A stretch of DNA of 64,000 nt from Alphaproteobacteria bacterium (GCA_024742485.1 JANSYK010000001.1:1116001-1180000); one strand, 5' to 3'. Shown: positions 54,061-63,526, counted from the stretch's first letter. The notes: a model not told the origin generated them from the sequence alone. A program made the numbers and translations.

Positions 54061-57000
54061 TCAGGCCGCGTTGCTGTGTTGAGCCAGAACAGTCAGGTCG
54101 AATTGTGCCGAATTGGAGCGCGGCGTCCAGAGCCCTCGGTCAATCGCTTCAGACAGCCTTTCGGCCAGTTCCCTCAGCGCGGCCGGATTATGATCGGCCA
54201 TGAATTCACGTACCGCATCATCCAGCACAAAGGCCTGATAGACCGCGTCGAAATGGTGGTCACGGACAGCCCCTGTGGTGGCGGAAAACGCGAAAAGGTA
54301 GTCAACGGTTGCGGCGATTTCGAAGGCGCCCTTGTAGCCGTGCCGCATGACGCCGTTGATCCATTTCGGGTTGACGACCCGCGCCCGCACCACGCGGCCG
54401 ATCTCCTCCTCCAGCGTCCGGATCATTGGCTTTTCGGGTCGCGAGTGATCATTGTGATAGATGGTCGGGCGCGTACCCTTGAGGGTCTCTACCGCGGCCG
54501 TCATGCCGCCTTCGAACTGATAGTAATCGTCGCTGTCGAGAAGATCGTGTTCACGATTGTCCTGGTTTTGCACCACCGCCTCGACAGACCGCAAACGCTC
54601 TTCAAACAGGCCACGCTCCTTGCTGCCGTCCTGACCAGCGCCATAGGCGTAGCCGCCCCAGACAAGATAAGCCTCGGCAAGATCGCCACGCGTCTTCCAT
54701 CCCCGTTCATCGATCAGTGCCTGCAGGCCGGCGCCATAGGCTCCGGGTTTGGAGCCGAACACCCGATATCCGGCGCGCCGTGCCGCCATAGGGGGCTCCA
54801 CACCGGACTCGATCAGGCGCGTTTCATCGGCCCGCATTCGTGCGGCAATCGGATTCTGATCCGCATCTTCATCAAGCGCGCCGATGGCTCGCACCGCCTT
54901 GTCGAAAAGCGCTATCTGATCGGGGAAGGCATCCCTGAAAAACCCGGAGATGCGAAGGGTCACGTCGACACGCGGTCGTGCCAGCATGGCGGGCGGAACG
55001 ATTTCATATCCGGTGACGCGTCGCGAGGCATTGTCCCAGACCGGTTTAGCGCCGATCAACGCCAGCGCCTGGGCAATGTCATCTCCCCCGGTTCGCATGT
55101 TGGATGTGCCCCAGGCCGTCAGGCCAAACGATGTCGGCCAGTCGCCATGGTCCTGCGTGTAGCGCGCAATCATCAGGTCAGCAGATTTTCGGCCGAGCTC
55201 CCATGCCGCCGGCGTCGGCACACTGCGGCTGTCGACGGAATAGAAATTGCGGCCCGTCGGCAGCACATCCGGCCGCCCGCGGGTTGGTGCTCCGGATGGC
55301 CCGGGTGCCAGGAACTGACCGGACAGGGCGCGAAGCAGCCCATCGCGCTCGGCTGCGCCGCACCGCTCCACAGAGGGGCCGATATCGGTCTCGATCCCGG
55401 TCACGACGGCACGTGTTCTTGTCCAGTCTTGCTGCAACTCGCATTCACCTGACAGCAGACCTGCCGCCAGCATCTCGATCCGCTCCACCGTATCGCCCGC
55501 ACTGCGCCATGGATCGTCGTGCAAGGACGCCAGAATGTGTGGGCGTGGGCCATTCCACGCTTCCGCCATCGCGCAATCAAGCGGATCGAAGTCGAGATCG
55601 AGATCTTCGGAGATGGCCCGCTGCAAACTGGCATCGGGCCCCTGCCCGGTTCCCCGCGGCACCCGGACCAGCGCAGCCAGCAGATCATCGCGCAATCGGC
55701 CCTCGGGAGACCGGCCGAAAATGTGCAACCCATCGCGAATCTGCATTTCCTTCAGGTCGCACAAATAGGCATCAAGTTTTTGCAGGGCCAGATCATCCGG
55801 ATCCGCATCGATGATGCCGGCATCATGGTCGAGTCCGATATCCCGGACCAGGTCGAGAATCTGCCCTTTGAGCAACCGCAATCGTCTCGGATCGCCGCCC
55901 GCCGCTTCGTAATATTCATCAACCAGCGCCTCGAGGTCTTTCAACGGGCCATAGCTTTCGGCGCGGGTCAGCGGCGGCGTCAGATGATCGACGATCACGG
56001 CACCGGTGCGGCGCTTGGCCTGTGTGCCCTCGCCGGGATCGTTGACGATGAACGGATAAAGATGGGGTGTCGGCCCCAGCAATGCCTCCGGATAGCAATA
56101 TTCCGACAGCGCCAGCGCCTTGCCGGGCAACCACTCAAGATTGCCGTGTTTGCCCATATGCACAATGGCATGCGCGCCGAACGACCGTCGAAGATAGGCA
56201 TAGAATGCGATGTAGCCGTGAGGCGGCACCAGGTCGGGTGAATGATAGCTCTCTTTCGGATCGATATTGTAACCGCGTGCCGGCTGAATGCCGACAATCA
56301 CCGAACCAAAACGCGTCAAGGGAAGGGCAAAACCACCAGACGGTCCCAGCCGGGATACGAAAAACGGATCCGAGCTTGGATCTCCCCATCGCTCGCCTAC
56401 CTCCGCACGGATTTGGTCCGGCAGTAGCGCAAAGAAGTCCAGATATTCCTGAAGATCGATGGATTCCCTGACGTGGCGCGCATCGACGGCCGCATTCGTT
56501 GGACCATCCATGAGGTGACGCATCAGATTGTCGCCGTTCATCGGACGTTCGCCAACGCGGTAGCCCGCTGCATCAAGCGCGTTCAGCACCTCAATGGTGC
56601 TTTCGGGCGTATCGAGCCCCACGCCGTTGCCGAGCCGCCCGTCACGATTGGGGTAATTGGCCATGACGAGTGCAACATTGCGATCAGCCGCCGGCGTGTT
56701 TCGCAATCGCGCCCATGCGGCGGCAAGAGCAGCGGTAAAGGCCACCCGCCCCGGATGCGGTTCATGGGTAACAATATTGGCCTGCACGTCTTCGTCGAAA
56801 AAGGCGGCGGATTTGAACGACACCGCACGGGAGAGGACGCGCCCGTCGACTTCAGGCAAGGCGACATTCATGGCCAGATCGCGCGATGACAGTCCTTGGG
56901 CCGATTCTTCCCAGACAGACCGGCCGGATCCGGAGAATATGGCTTGCAGAACCACAGCGCCCGTGGATTCCAGCACCGTCTCCTTGCGGGTTCCGCCGGG

Positions 57001-57813
57001 GGAGGAAACGGCAAAGCCGGTCGCATTGATCACGACAGAGGGCGCACAGGCCGAAAAGACCGTTTCGACGGTCGCCGTCGAAACCGGATCCTTGAGACTG
57101 GACACGAAGATCGGCAGAGCCTGCATGCCTTCGGCCTTCAGTGCATTGACCAATGCCTCGACGGGCTGCGTTTGTCCGCTCTGCACCAGCGCCCGGTAAA
57201 AACAGATCGGGACCACCGGCATCTGGCTTTCCGGATCAACCAGATCATCCAGTGTCGGATTGGTGATATCGGGCCACCACAGACCGGCCTTCAACAGGGG
57301 TGAAGCCGTCGGTGGTTTGTCCGAACCATCCAGCAGAGCGCTGCAGTAGTTCAGGAAGGACACCGCATTGTCGGCGCCGCCATCAATCAGATAACGCCAA
57401 AGCGCGTCGACGTCGGCGCGTGGCAATGTGCAGAAATCGTCCAACCCCGGATCCGGCTTGTCATCGCCCGGCAATACGGCGATCTGCGCCCCGTGATTGA
57501 CGGCTGCCGCGTGGAGCGACTCCAGCGCGTAGGAAAAGTAACTTGCGCCGCCCAGCACACGCACAACAATCAGCCGAGCATGTTTTGCCGTCCGGTCGAC
57601 ATAGGTGTCGACGGACATCGGATGCGTCAATTGCATCAGGCTGGCAAGGCGCAGATCGGGTGCTGATTCATCCAGCGTGCGGCGCGCCGTGGCGAGGCTC
57701 GCGAGCTCGGTATCCGCCGCCGACAGGAACAGGACATCGCCCGGCGTCTGTCCGAGGTCGATCGCTTCGTCCCCTTCCGACAGGGATCCTTGCTGGGCAA
57801 GCAGAAGGTGCAT
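54061..57813 (-). CDS. cobN: Cobaltochelatase large subunit CobN
   Basis: This 1250-residue CobN/magnesium-chelatase-H-type protein inserts cobalt into hydrogenobyrinic acid a,c-diamide with the ATPase subunits CobS and CobT, which are not in this window. Landmarks are 'VHMGKHGNLEWLPGKALALSEYCYPEALLG', 'IVNDPGEGTQAKRRTGAVIVDHLTPP' and the C-terminal 'PKWINGVMRHGYKGAFEIAATVDYLFAF'. Its length is normal. It follows cobW by 11 bases, in the usual cobW-cobN order. Confidence 0.97.
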   Translation of the reverse strand: MHLLLAQQGSLSEGDEAIDLGQTPGDVLFLSAADTELASLATARRTLDESAPDLRLASLMQLTHPMSVDTYVDRTAKHARLIVVRVLGGASYFSYALESLHAAAVNHGAQIAVLPGDDKPDPGLDDFCTLPRADVDALWRYLIDGGADNAVSFLNYCSALLDGSDKPPTASPLLKAGLWWPDITNPTLDDLVDPESQMPVVPICFYRALVQSGQTQPVEALVNALKAEGMQALPIFVSSLKDPVSTATVETVFSACAPSVVINATGFAVSSPGGTRKETVLESTGAVVLQAIFSGSGRSVWEESAQGLSSRDLAMNVALPEVDGRVLSRAVSFKSAAFFDEDVQANIVTHEPHPGRVAFTAALAAAWARLRNTPAADRNVALVMANYPNRDGRLGNGVGLDTPESTIEVLNALDAAGYRVGERPMNGDNLMRHLMDGPTNAAVDARHVRESIDLQEYLDFFALLPDQIRAEVGERWGDPSSDPFFVSRLGPSGGFALPLTRFGSVIVGIQPARGYNIDPKESYHSPDLVPPHGYIAFYAYLRRSFGAHAIVHMGKHGNLEWLPGKALALSEYCYPEALLGPTPHLYPFIVNDPGEGTQAKRRTGAVIVDHLTPPLTRAESYGPLKDLEALVDEYYEAAGGDPRRLRLLKGQILDLVRDIGLDHDAGIIDADPDDLALQKLDAYLCDLKEMQIRDGLHIFGRSPEGRLRDDLLAALVRVPRGTGQGPDASLQRAISEDLDLDFDPLDCAMAEAWNGPRPHILASLHDDPWRSAGDTVERIEMLAAGLLSGECELQQDWTRTRAVVTGIETDIGPSVERCGAAERDGLLRALSGQFLAPGPSGAPTRGRPDVLPTGRNFYSVDSRSVPTPAAWELGRKSADLMIARYTQDHGDWPTSFGLTAWGTSNMRTGGDDIAQALALIGAKPVWDNASRRVTGYEIVPPAMLARPRVDVTLRISGFFRDAFPDQIALFDKAVRAIGALDEDADQNPIAARMRADETRLIESGVEPPMAARRAGYRVFGSKPGAYGAGLQALIDERGWKTRGDLAEAYLVWGGYAYGAGQDGSKERGLFEERLRSVEAVVQNQDNREHDLLDSDDYYQFEGGMTAAVETLKGTRPTIYHNDHSRPEKPMIRTLEEEIGRVVRARVVNPKWINGVMRHGYKGAFEIAATVDYLFAFSATTGAVRDHHFDAVYQAFVLDDAVREFMADHNPAALRELAERLSEAIDRGLWTPRSNSAQFDLTVLAQHSNAA

Positions 57814-57824
57814 GGCGTCTCGCT

Positions 57825-58883
57825 CTAGATTTGCTCGGCCGCCTCTTTGATGTCGGCTTCGATGGCTTTCCGGTCGATATCATGCAAGCCGATGACAACC
57901 AGCCGCGTGATACGCGTTTCATCGGCTTGCCAGGGCCGGTCGAAGTAACGGTCGATGCGCGCCCCGACAGCCTGGAACACCAGACGCATGGCCTTGCCCG
58001 GCACATCGGCAAAACCCTTCATGCGCAGGACATCGTGGCGGGTGATGATGGTGGCCAGGGCCTCGGTGAAAGCTGCCGGATCTGAAACCGGCCCCGTTTC
58101 GACAACGAAACTGTCAAACTCGTCATGATCATGGTCCTCCCCGGACTCGTGATCCAGCTCGTGGTGAGACTTGCGGTTGACGATGTCACTTTCGGTTCCA
58201 ACGCCCAGGCCCAGCAGGACAGATGACGGAACATTGCCGTTTTGGGCGCTGACCATGGTCGGCCGGCGGCGTGTTCGTTCTTCAACACTTGTCCGCACCG
58301 CATCAAGACCGGCTTCATCGAGGAGATCGGCCTTGTTGAGAATGATCAGATCCGCGGCAGTGAGCTGGTCCTCGAACAATTCTTCCAGAGGGCTTTCATG
58401 GTCGAGCGAGTCGTCTTCCCGGCGTTGCGCATCGACCCTGTCGTGATCATGGGCGAACCGCCCGGCAGCCACCGCAGCGCTGTCGACAACGGTTACAACG
58501 CCATCCACCGTGACGCGGGTCTTGATATCAGGCCAGTTGAAGGCGGCTACGAGGGGCTGCGGCAAGGCCAGTCCCGATGTCTCGATCACGATGTGGTCCG
58601 GGCGCTGGTCCCGGTCGAGGAGCTTTTCCATCGTCGGAATAAAATCATCGGCAACAGTGCAGCAGATGCAGCCATTGGTCAGTTCGACAATATCGTCCTC
58701 GGTACAATTGTCGGCGCCGCATCCCTTGAGAACATCGCCGTCGACACCAAGGTCGCCAAACTCATTGACGATCAGCGCAATTTTCTTCCCGTTGGCCCCG
58801 GTCAGCAGGTTCTGGATCAGTGTCGTCTTGCCCGCGCCCAGAAACCCCGTAATCACCGTCGCCGGAATCTTTTGTTCCTGCAT
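57825..58883 (-). CDS. cobW: CobW G3E GTPase, cobalt chaperone for CobN
   Basis: This 352-residue G3E GTPase has Walker A 'ITGFLGAGKTTLIQNLL', the metal motif CICC in 'TNGCICCTVADD' and guanine motif 'ILNKADLLD'. A His/Asp-rich insertion 'HHELDHESGEDHDHDE' lies between the GTPase and the C-terminal domain. CobW proteins load metal and are the expected cobalt donors for CobN. It lies between cobU and cobN with spacers of 4 and 11 bases. Confidence 0.96.
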   Translation of the reverse strand: MQEQKIPATVITGFLGAGKTTLIQNLLTGANGKKIALIVNEFGDLGVDGDVLKGCGADNCTEDDIVELTNGCICCTVADDFIPTMEKLLDRDQRPDHIVIETSGLALPQPLVAAFNWPDIKTRVTVDGVVTVVDSAAVAAGRFAHDHDRVDAQRREDDSLDHESPLEELFEDQLTAADLIILNKADLLDEAGLDAVRTSVEERTRRRPTMVSAQNGNVPSSVLLGLGVGTESDIVNRKSHHELDHESGEDHDHDEFDSFVVETGPVSDPAAFTEALATIITRHDVLRMKGFADVPGKAMRLVFQAVGARIDRYFDRPWQADETRITRLVVIGLHDIDRKAIEADIKEAAEQI

Positions 58884-58887
58884 TTGT

Positions 58888-59412
58888 TCAACCCTTCATC
58901 GTCATCGGCAATCCGGCAGCGATGAAAAACACGCTGTCCGCCTGCTCGGCAATTTTTTGGTGGAGATGCCCGGCATGATCGCGAAACGCGCGGGCCATCG
59001 GATTGTCAGGCACGATACCGAGACCGACTTCGTTCGATACAAAAACCAAAAGGCCGGGCAAACTGCCAATGCTGGCCGCCAAGGTATCTGATTCTGCCCT
59101 CACATCCCGATCTTCAAGCATCAGATTTGTAACCCACAGGGTCAGGCAATCAATCAGGATGGCCCGATCTTCGGCCGCTTCCTCGCTCAACGTTCGGGTC
59201 AGTTCGACCGGTTCCTCGATCGTCTGCCATTTGCAGCCACGCCGGGCCTTGTGTTGGTCAACACGGACCTTCATTTCCTCGTCAAAAGGCCGCCCGGTCG
59301 CCACATAGAGCAGCGACCGTCCGGACTTCTCCATCCGCTCCTCGGCAAACCGCGATTTGCCGGAACGGGCGCCACCCAGAACGAGCGTGCATGCCGAAGC
59401 GCCCGGTGTCAT
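58888..59412 (-). CDS. cobU: Adenosylcobinamide kinase/guanylyltransferase CobU (CobP)
   Basis: This 174-residue bifunctional enzyme phosphorylates adenosylcobinamide and then adds GMP. The P-loop is 'LVLGGARSGKSRFAE', followed by 'LLYVATGRPFDEEM' and 'LIDCLTLWVTNLML', all standard for CobU/CobP. Its start overlaps the cbtA stop in an ATGA. It is placed in the cobalt-uptake operon, away from cobC/cobD. Confidence 0.95.
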   Translation of the reverse strand: MTPGASACTLVLGGARSGKSRFAEERMEKSGRSLLYVATGRPFDEEMKVRVDQHKARRGCKWQTIEEPVELTRTLSEEAAEDRAILIDCLTLWVTNLMLEDRDVRAESDTLAASIGSLPGLLVFVSNEVGLGIVPDNPMARAFRDHAGHLHQKIAEQADSVFFIAAGLPMTMKG

Positions 59413-60152
59413 CCCTCGACGTGCCCGGCACGATCCATGGCGCCACCGAGCAGAAGTCCAAGTGCCACCCAGAAAAACGCGGTCGTGGCCAGAGCGGCAA
59501 CCGCGAATTCAGCACCAAGCAGTGCCGGAACATCACTTGCGATATCGGTTGGCTGCGGCGCACCGTAAACATGCGGCGCGGCGATCACGACGATGCCGAG
59601 GATCTTTGCCCATATCTCAGGCCGCAGGACGAGCAGGTAGAGGCCCATGGCAGACAGAACGACTGTGACCATCCACCAGGCCTGACGATCATAAAGATCG
59701 GCGGCCGGAAAGCCTGGAAGTTCAGGCGGCAAGCCAATGGCCGGCAAAAACTGAAACGCCAGCCAACCGGCGGCCCCCCACAAGACACCGTTTTTCAGCG
59801 TAATCGCCACCCCGGTCAGCAAACTCGCGGCAAACAACAGCAGCCCGAAGCCTGCACCCGTCACCAGATTGGCCATCAGTGTCCCGCCAAAACGGTCGAG
59901 ACCGAACAGGATTCCGCCAGTCTCCTCGGCATTGCCATGGGCATAAGCCTCGGAGATCGGAGATAGCAAGCCAGCCAGCATCTTTAGAGCAGGTGCTGTC
60001 CGGATCGCGTCGTGGTGGTTATCCACCGGTCCATTTTCATATTGTTCGGCATGAACAATCAGCGGAGTGACTTTTAGCTCCTGAGCGCCGGTCATCAGCA
60101 CACCAGAGAGCAGGCCCGCCGCAATTGCGACAAGCAAAAACCGGATAATCAT
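59409..60152 (-). CDS. cbtA: Cobalt transporter subunit CbtA
   Basis: This 247-residue membrane protein has about five hydrophobic helices, the N-terminal 'IIRFLLVAIAAGLLSGVLMTGAQ' and a His-containing periplasmic loop ('LIVHAEQYE', 'EAYAHGNAEE'). The pair CbtA/CbtB, repeatedly found behind cobalamin riboswitches, is predicted to import cobalt. It follows cbtB by 12 bases. Confidence 0.92.
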   Translation of the reverse strand: MIIRFLLVAIAAGLLSGVLMTGAQELKVTPLIVHAEQYENGPVDNHHDAIRTAPALKMLAGLLSPISEAYAHGNAEETGGILFGLDRFGGTLMANLVTGAGFGLLLFAASLLTGVAITLKNGVLWGAAGWLAFQFLPAIGLPPELPGFPAADLYDRQAWWMVTVVLSAMGLYLLVLRPEIWAKILGIVVIAAPHVYGAPQPTDIASDVPALLGAEFAVAALATTAFFWVALGLLLGGAMDRAGHVEG

Positions 60153-60164
60153 GTGACAAATCCC

Positions 60165-60344
60165 CTAGTGACAGGGAAAGCCATAGGCATGACGGCTGTC
60201 ATGGGCCGTGTCATGCAACGCCGCCGAATTCGCCAGTCCGGCGCCATAAACGAGAAACACGCCAAGCAGCAGTGAAGCCATTGCGAGCGTCATGCGCTGG
60301 GTAAAATTCAGAGAAACGGTCTTTGTCATCGATTGTGAAGCCAT
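60165..60344 (-). CDS. cbtB: Cobalt transporter subunit CbtB (59 residues)
   Basis: This short gene encodes one transmembrane helix ('MTLAMASLLLGVFLVYGAGLA') and a C-terminal histidine set in 'ALHDTAHDSRHAYGFPCH', the metal-binding tail that defines CbtB. GGAGG lies 6 bases before the ATG. It is the first gene of the riboswitch-controlled cobalt/cobalamin operon and precedes cbtA. Confidence 0.94.
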   Translation of the reverse strand: MASQSMTKTVSLNFTQRMTLAMASLLLGVFLVYGAGLANSAALHDTAHDSRHAYGFPCH

Positions 60345-60393
60345 AGCAACCTCCGTGTCTGGCCCGGGAACATTCCCATTGCATTTTCACGAA

Positions 60394-60705
60394 TGGCAGG
60401 TTTCCTGGCTCACGGATTGACGAATCCTGAAATCCGCCCGGCATTCTCTCACCTTCCCGAAGAGTTCTGGCGGTGCAAAGGCGGACGATTCGCAGATTTC
60501 TAGAGGCGTCCACCCGGTTTATTGCACCGCCACTTCAGTGGCTTACACGTCAATCCGGCCAGTCATTGTGACAAACCGCATATCGGTGCGCGAGAATACC
60601 AATCCGCTCTACAGTCGCGGGGTCGGCTGCGATCAAAGCGCCCGGTTTGGGTCCACTCTTCGCATTCCCATTTTGATCCTTCAGGCTTCGCCCTTCGGGA
60701 CCATT
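60394..60705 (-). promoter_or_regulatory. Cobalamin (AdoCbl) riboswitch upstream of cbtB
   Basis: Reading the minus strand, the core elements appear in order. They are GGTCCC (60697-60702), AATGGGAATGCG (near 60661), CCCCGCGACTGTAGAGCGG (60604-60622), CCACTG (60536-60541), CGGGAAGGT (60451-60459) and the B12 box AGCCAGGAAACCTGCC (60394-60411). The span of about 310 bases is long because a large hairpin (stem TGGCGGTGCAA / TTGCACCGCCA) fills the usually short space between CCACTG and GGGAAGG. The B12 box ends 50 bases before cbtB. Its AACCT can pair with the AGGTT of the cbtB ribosome-binding site, which suggests translational control. Confidence 0.93.
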
Positions 60706-60822
60706 CGTGGTGAAAGTGATAGGCCCATAGTCTTGTCGCTGTCAATCATGATTGCGGCATATAACGATGCTGACGCGACGCATACACCGGCGCTGAAAAC
60801 ATCACGGACATCGGGTATCCGG

Positions 60823-62280
60823 TCAGCCGCTCCCGCCAAGCACCGGAAAATCTTCACCGATTAGACCAGCCAACTGGCCGGCAATCGCATCAAGAGCGTC
60901 ATCGACCTGCTGCCGGTAATTCTGTGTATCACCACTCAGCCCAAGACCTTGAAGATAGCGGGACCGAAAGGCATCACCCGCAAAAATACCATGCAGATAG
61001 GTCCCGGCGATGCGGCCGTCGGGCGAAACAGCGCCGTCATCATGCCCGTCGACACGGGCAAAGGGACGGCTGCAATCCGGACCCGATGTCTGTCCGATGT
61101 GAATCTCGTACCCGCTCATGCCAACCTCATACACGCAACTGACCGCATCGATCTGGCGCACGGTTTTTGCCGGCTCCATGACCGTTTCGATGTCCAGCAA
61201 TGAGAGCCCTTCTATGGCATCCCGATCCCCCTCGATGCGCTGCGGGTCGCGGACCGAGCGTCCCAGCATCTGGTAACCACCGCACAAGCCCAACACATGC
61301 CCGCCGCGTCTGACATGGGCGGCAAGATCAATGTCCCATCCCTGGCGGCGAAATGTTGCGAGATCGGAGATCGTCGACTTTGACCCGGGAATGATCACCA
61401 GCCCGGCATCCGGTGGTAACGGTTCGCCCGGTGGAACCATGACCAGCTCGACATTGGCTTCGGCGGCAAGTGGGTCGAAATCGTCAAAATTGGCAATGCG
61501 GTTCAAAATCGGAACGGCAATCTTGAGCGCCCCGGCTTCACCCCGGACCATTCTATCGAGAACGACCGAATCCTCGGCCGGCAATCGTTGCGCCTCCCTC
61601 AACCACGGCACAACACCGAAACAGGGCCAGCCCGTGTGATGCCCGATTGCCGCAAGCCCTTCATCAAAGAGGGAGACGTCACCGCGGAACTTGTTGATCA
61701 GGTATCCCCGGATCATGCGCCGGTCTTCCTCGGGGAGAATTGCGTGAGTCCCGACCAGCGACGCAATCACACCCCCCCGGTCGATGTCCCCCACAAGAAT
61801 GACCGGCACATCGGCACGCGTGGCAAATCCCATATTGGCGATGTCATTGGTCCGCAGGTTGATTTCCGCTGGTGACCCGGCACCCTCGACGATCACCAGA
61901 TCGGCACCGGAACTGACAGATTGCCAGCTCTCCATGACCGCATCCAGCAGTCGCGTTTTCACGACTTGGTAGTCGCGGCCGGCCGCCTGTCCCCACACTT
62001 GTCCCTGCAGGATGATCTGTGAGCCCATTTCGGACTGCGGCTTCAACAAGACCGGGTTCATGTGAACGGATGACGGCACCCGGCAGGCAAGCGCCTGCAG
62101 CCACTGCGCCCTCCCGATTTCTCCGCCATCGTCCGCGACGGCCGCATTGTTCGACATGTTTTGCGGTTTGAAGGGCCGTACCCTCAGCCCCCGATTCGCA
62201 GCCAGGCGGCACAGCCCCGCCACCAGCACGGTTTTGCCAACGTCGGACCCAGTTCCCTGAAGCATGATCGCCTTTGCCAT
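60823..62280 (-). CDS. cobQ: Cobyric acid synthase CobQ
   Basis: This 485-residue glutamine-dependent enzyme amidates the b, d, e and g side chains of adenosylcobyrinic a,c-diamide. The N-terminal 'IMLQGTGSDVGKTVLVAGLCRL' is the dethiobiotin-synthetase-like P-loop. The C-terminal amidotransferase has its cysteine in 'VLGLCGGYQMLGRSV'. It stands alone upstream of the riboswitch region, with a 478-base gap to cbtB, and probably has its own promoter in 62281-62598. Confidence 0.96.
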   Translation of the reverse strand: MAKAIMLQGTGSDVGKTVLVAGLCRLAANRGLRVRPFKPQNMSNNAAVADDGGEIGRAQWLQALACRVPSSVHMNPVLLKPQSEMGSQIILQGQVWGQAAGRDYQVVKTRLLDAVMESWQSVSSGADLVIVEGAGSPAEINLRTNDIANMGFATRADVPVILVGDIDRGGVIASLVGTHAILPEEDRRMIRGYLINKFRGDVSLFDEGLAAIGHHTGWPCFGVVPWLREAQRLPAEDSVVLDRMVRGEAGALKIAVPILNRIANFDDFDPLAAEANVELVMVPPGEPLPPDAGLVIIPGSKSTISDLATFRRQGWDIDLAAHVRRGGHVLGLCGGYQMLGRSVRDPQRIEGDRDAIEGLSLLDIETVMEPAKTVRQIDAVSCVYEVGMSGYEIHIGQTSGPDCSRPFARVDGHDDGAVSPDGRIAGTYLHGIFAGDAFRSRYLQGLGLSGDTQNYRQQVDDALDAIAGQLAGLIGEDFPVLGGSG

Positions 62281-62598
62281 GGTCTGTGCGTATCACTGAC
62301 ACATATCGGTGCAAAGAGCCGATTGCAGTGTGATGCAGGGAGTGGGCGATTTCAGAGGATGAGAGACGTTTCTATCCGGGCACCGGATATGCGACAACCG
62401 CGCTTCGGGTTGCCCCCCACAGCGCGGTGCGGTCACGATACATATGACCCTTCGTTGATACGCACGAAGATCGCTTTACTCCGGTACGCATGACCTGATC
62501 CGGAGCAGCTGGCGGTTTGATCCGCCGCGCAATCCGTTCTATCGAAATAGTGTTACCGGACCGTTATTGAGACCTTAATCAAACCTAAATTTGGCAGA
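62281..62598. other. Spacer between mmsB and cobQ with two inverted repeats
   Basis: No gene is supported in this 318-base stretch. Two perfect inverted repeats are visible: TATCCGG / CCGGATA with a 3-base loop (62373-62389), and ACCGCGCT / AGCGCGGT with a 16-base loop (62397-62428). No B12 box was found, so cobQ does not appear to have its own riboswitch. Confidence 0.6.
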
Positions 62599-63492
62599 TT
62601 AATTGTCTTTTTTTACTTGGCCCCGCAGGAAGTTGATGATTCCGGAAAAATCGGTTCCTTCCTCACCGGCCGCGTTGAACAGTGCATAGAGCTGGGTGGC
62701 GCTGGCGCCCAAAGGTGTGACGGCGCCGGAGGATTGGGCAGCTTCCTGTGCCAGTTTGAGGTCTTTCAGCATCAGCGCCGCAGCAAATCCCGGCTTGTAG
62801 TCGTTGTTGGCCGGCGATGTCGGCACCGGTCCGGGAACAGGGCAATAGGTGTTGATCGACCAGCACTGCCCCGAGGACGTTGAGGCAACGTCGAACAGCG
62901 CCTGGTGAGACAGACCCAGCTTTTCCGCCAACACGAAAGCCTCTCCGGTGGCAATCATCGAAATTCCCAGAATCATATTGTTGCAGATTTTGGCAGCCTG
63001 TCCCGCTGCCGCATCACCGCAATGAACAATACGACCGGCCATGGAATCCAGAATGGGTTCGGCCATCGCAAAGGCTTCCTTTGACCCACCCGCCATGAAT
63101 GTCAGAGAGCCGGCGGCGGCACCGCCCACACCGCCGGAGACAGGCGCATCAATCGACAGCATCTGATGATCGCTTGCCAGCCCGTGCGCATGGCGGGCAC
63201 TGTCCACGTCGATCGTCGAGCAATCGACGAACAAGGTGCCCTTTTCGGCAAGTGGCACCAATTCCTCATAGACGGCCAGGACATGACTGCCGGCGGGCAA
63301 CATGGTGATGACGATTTCGGCGCCACCGATCGCCTCTGGGCTCGATTCAGCAATGTGCACACCGGCGCTGGAAGCCTGATCCAGATTGTCCTGCACGAGA
63401 TCGAATCCGGTGACGGAATGTCCGGCCTTGACCAGATTGGCGGCCATGGGATTGCCCATATTGCCGAGTCCGATAAATGCGATTTTGGTCAT
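62599..63492 (-). CDS. mmsB: 3-hydroxyisobutyrate dehydrogenase MmsB
   Basis: This 297-residue beta-hydroxyacid dehydrogenase oxidises 3-hydroxyisobutyrate to methylmalonate semialdehyde in valine breakdown. The NAD motif is 'IAFIGLGNMGNPMAANLVKAG'. The substrate segment 'DAPVSGGVGGAAAGSLTFMAGG' and the lysine motif 'AAKICNNMILG' follow. The ATG at 63492 begins the Rossmann strand directly; the GTG at 63504 lacks ribosome-binding-site spacing. It follows an acyl-CoA dehydrogenase in the same direction. Confidence 0.92.
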   Translation of the reverse strand: MTKIAFIGLGNMGNPMAANLVKAGHSVTGFDLVQDNLDQASSAGVHIAESSPEAIGGAEIVITMLPAGSHVLAVYEELVPLAEKGTLFVDCSTIDVDSARHAHGLASDHQMLSIDAPVSGGVGGAAAGSLTFMAGGSKEAFAMAEPILDSMAGRIVHCGDAAAGQAAKICNNMILGISMIATGEAFVLAEKLGLSHQALFDVASTSSGQCWSINTYCPVPGPVPTSPANNDYKPGFAAALMLKDLKLAQEAAQSSGAVTPLGASATQLYALFNAAGEEGTDFSGIINFLRGQVKKDN

Positions 63493-63526
63493 GATGGAAT
63501 GCACTCCCTGCGTCGACCGGTCTGTT

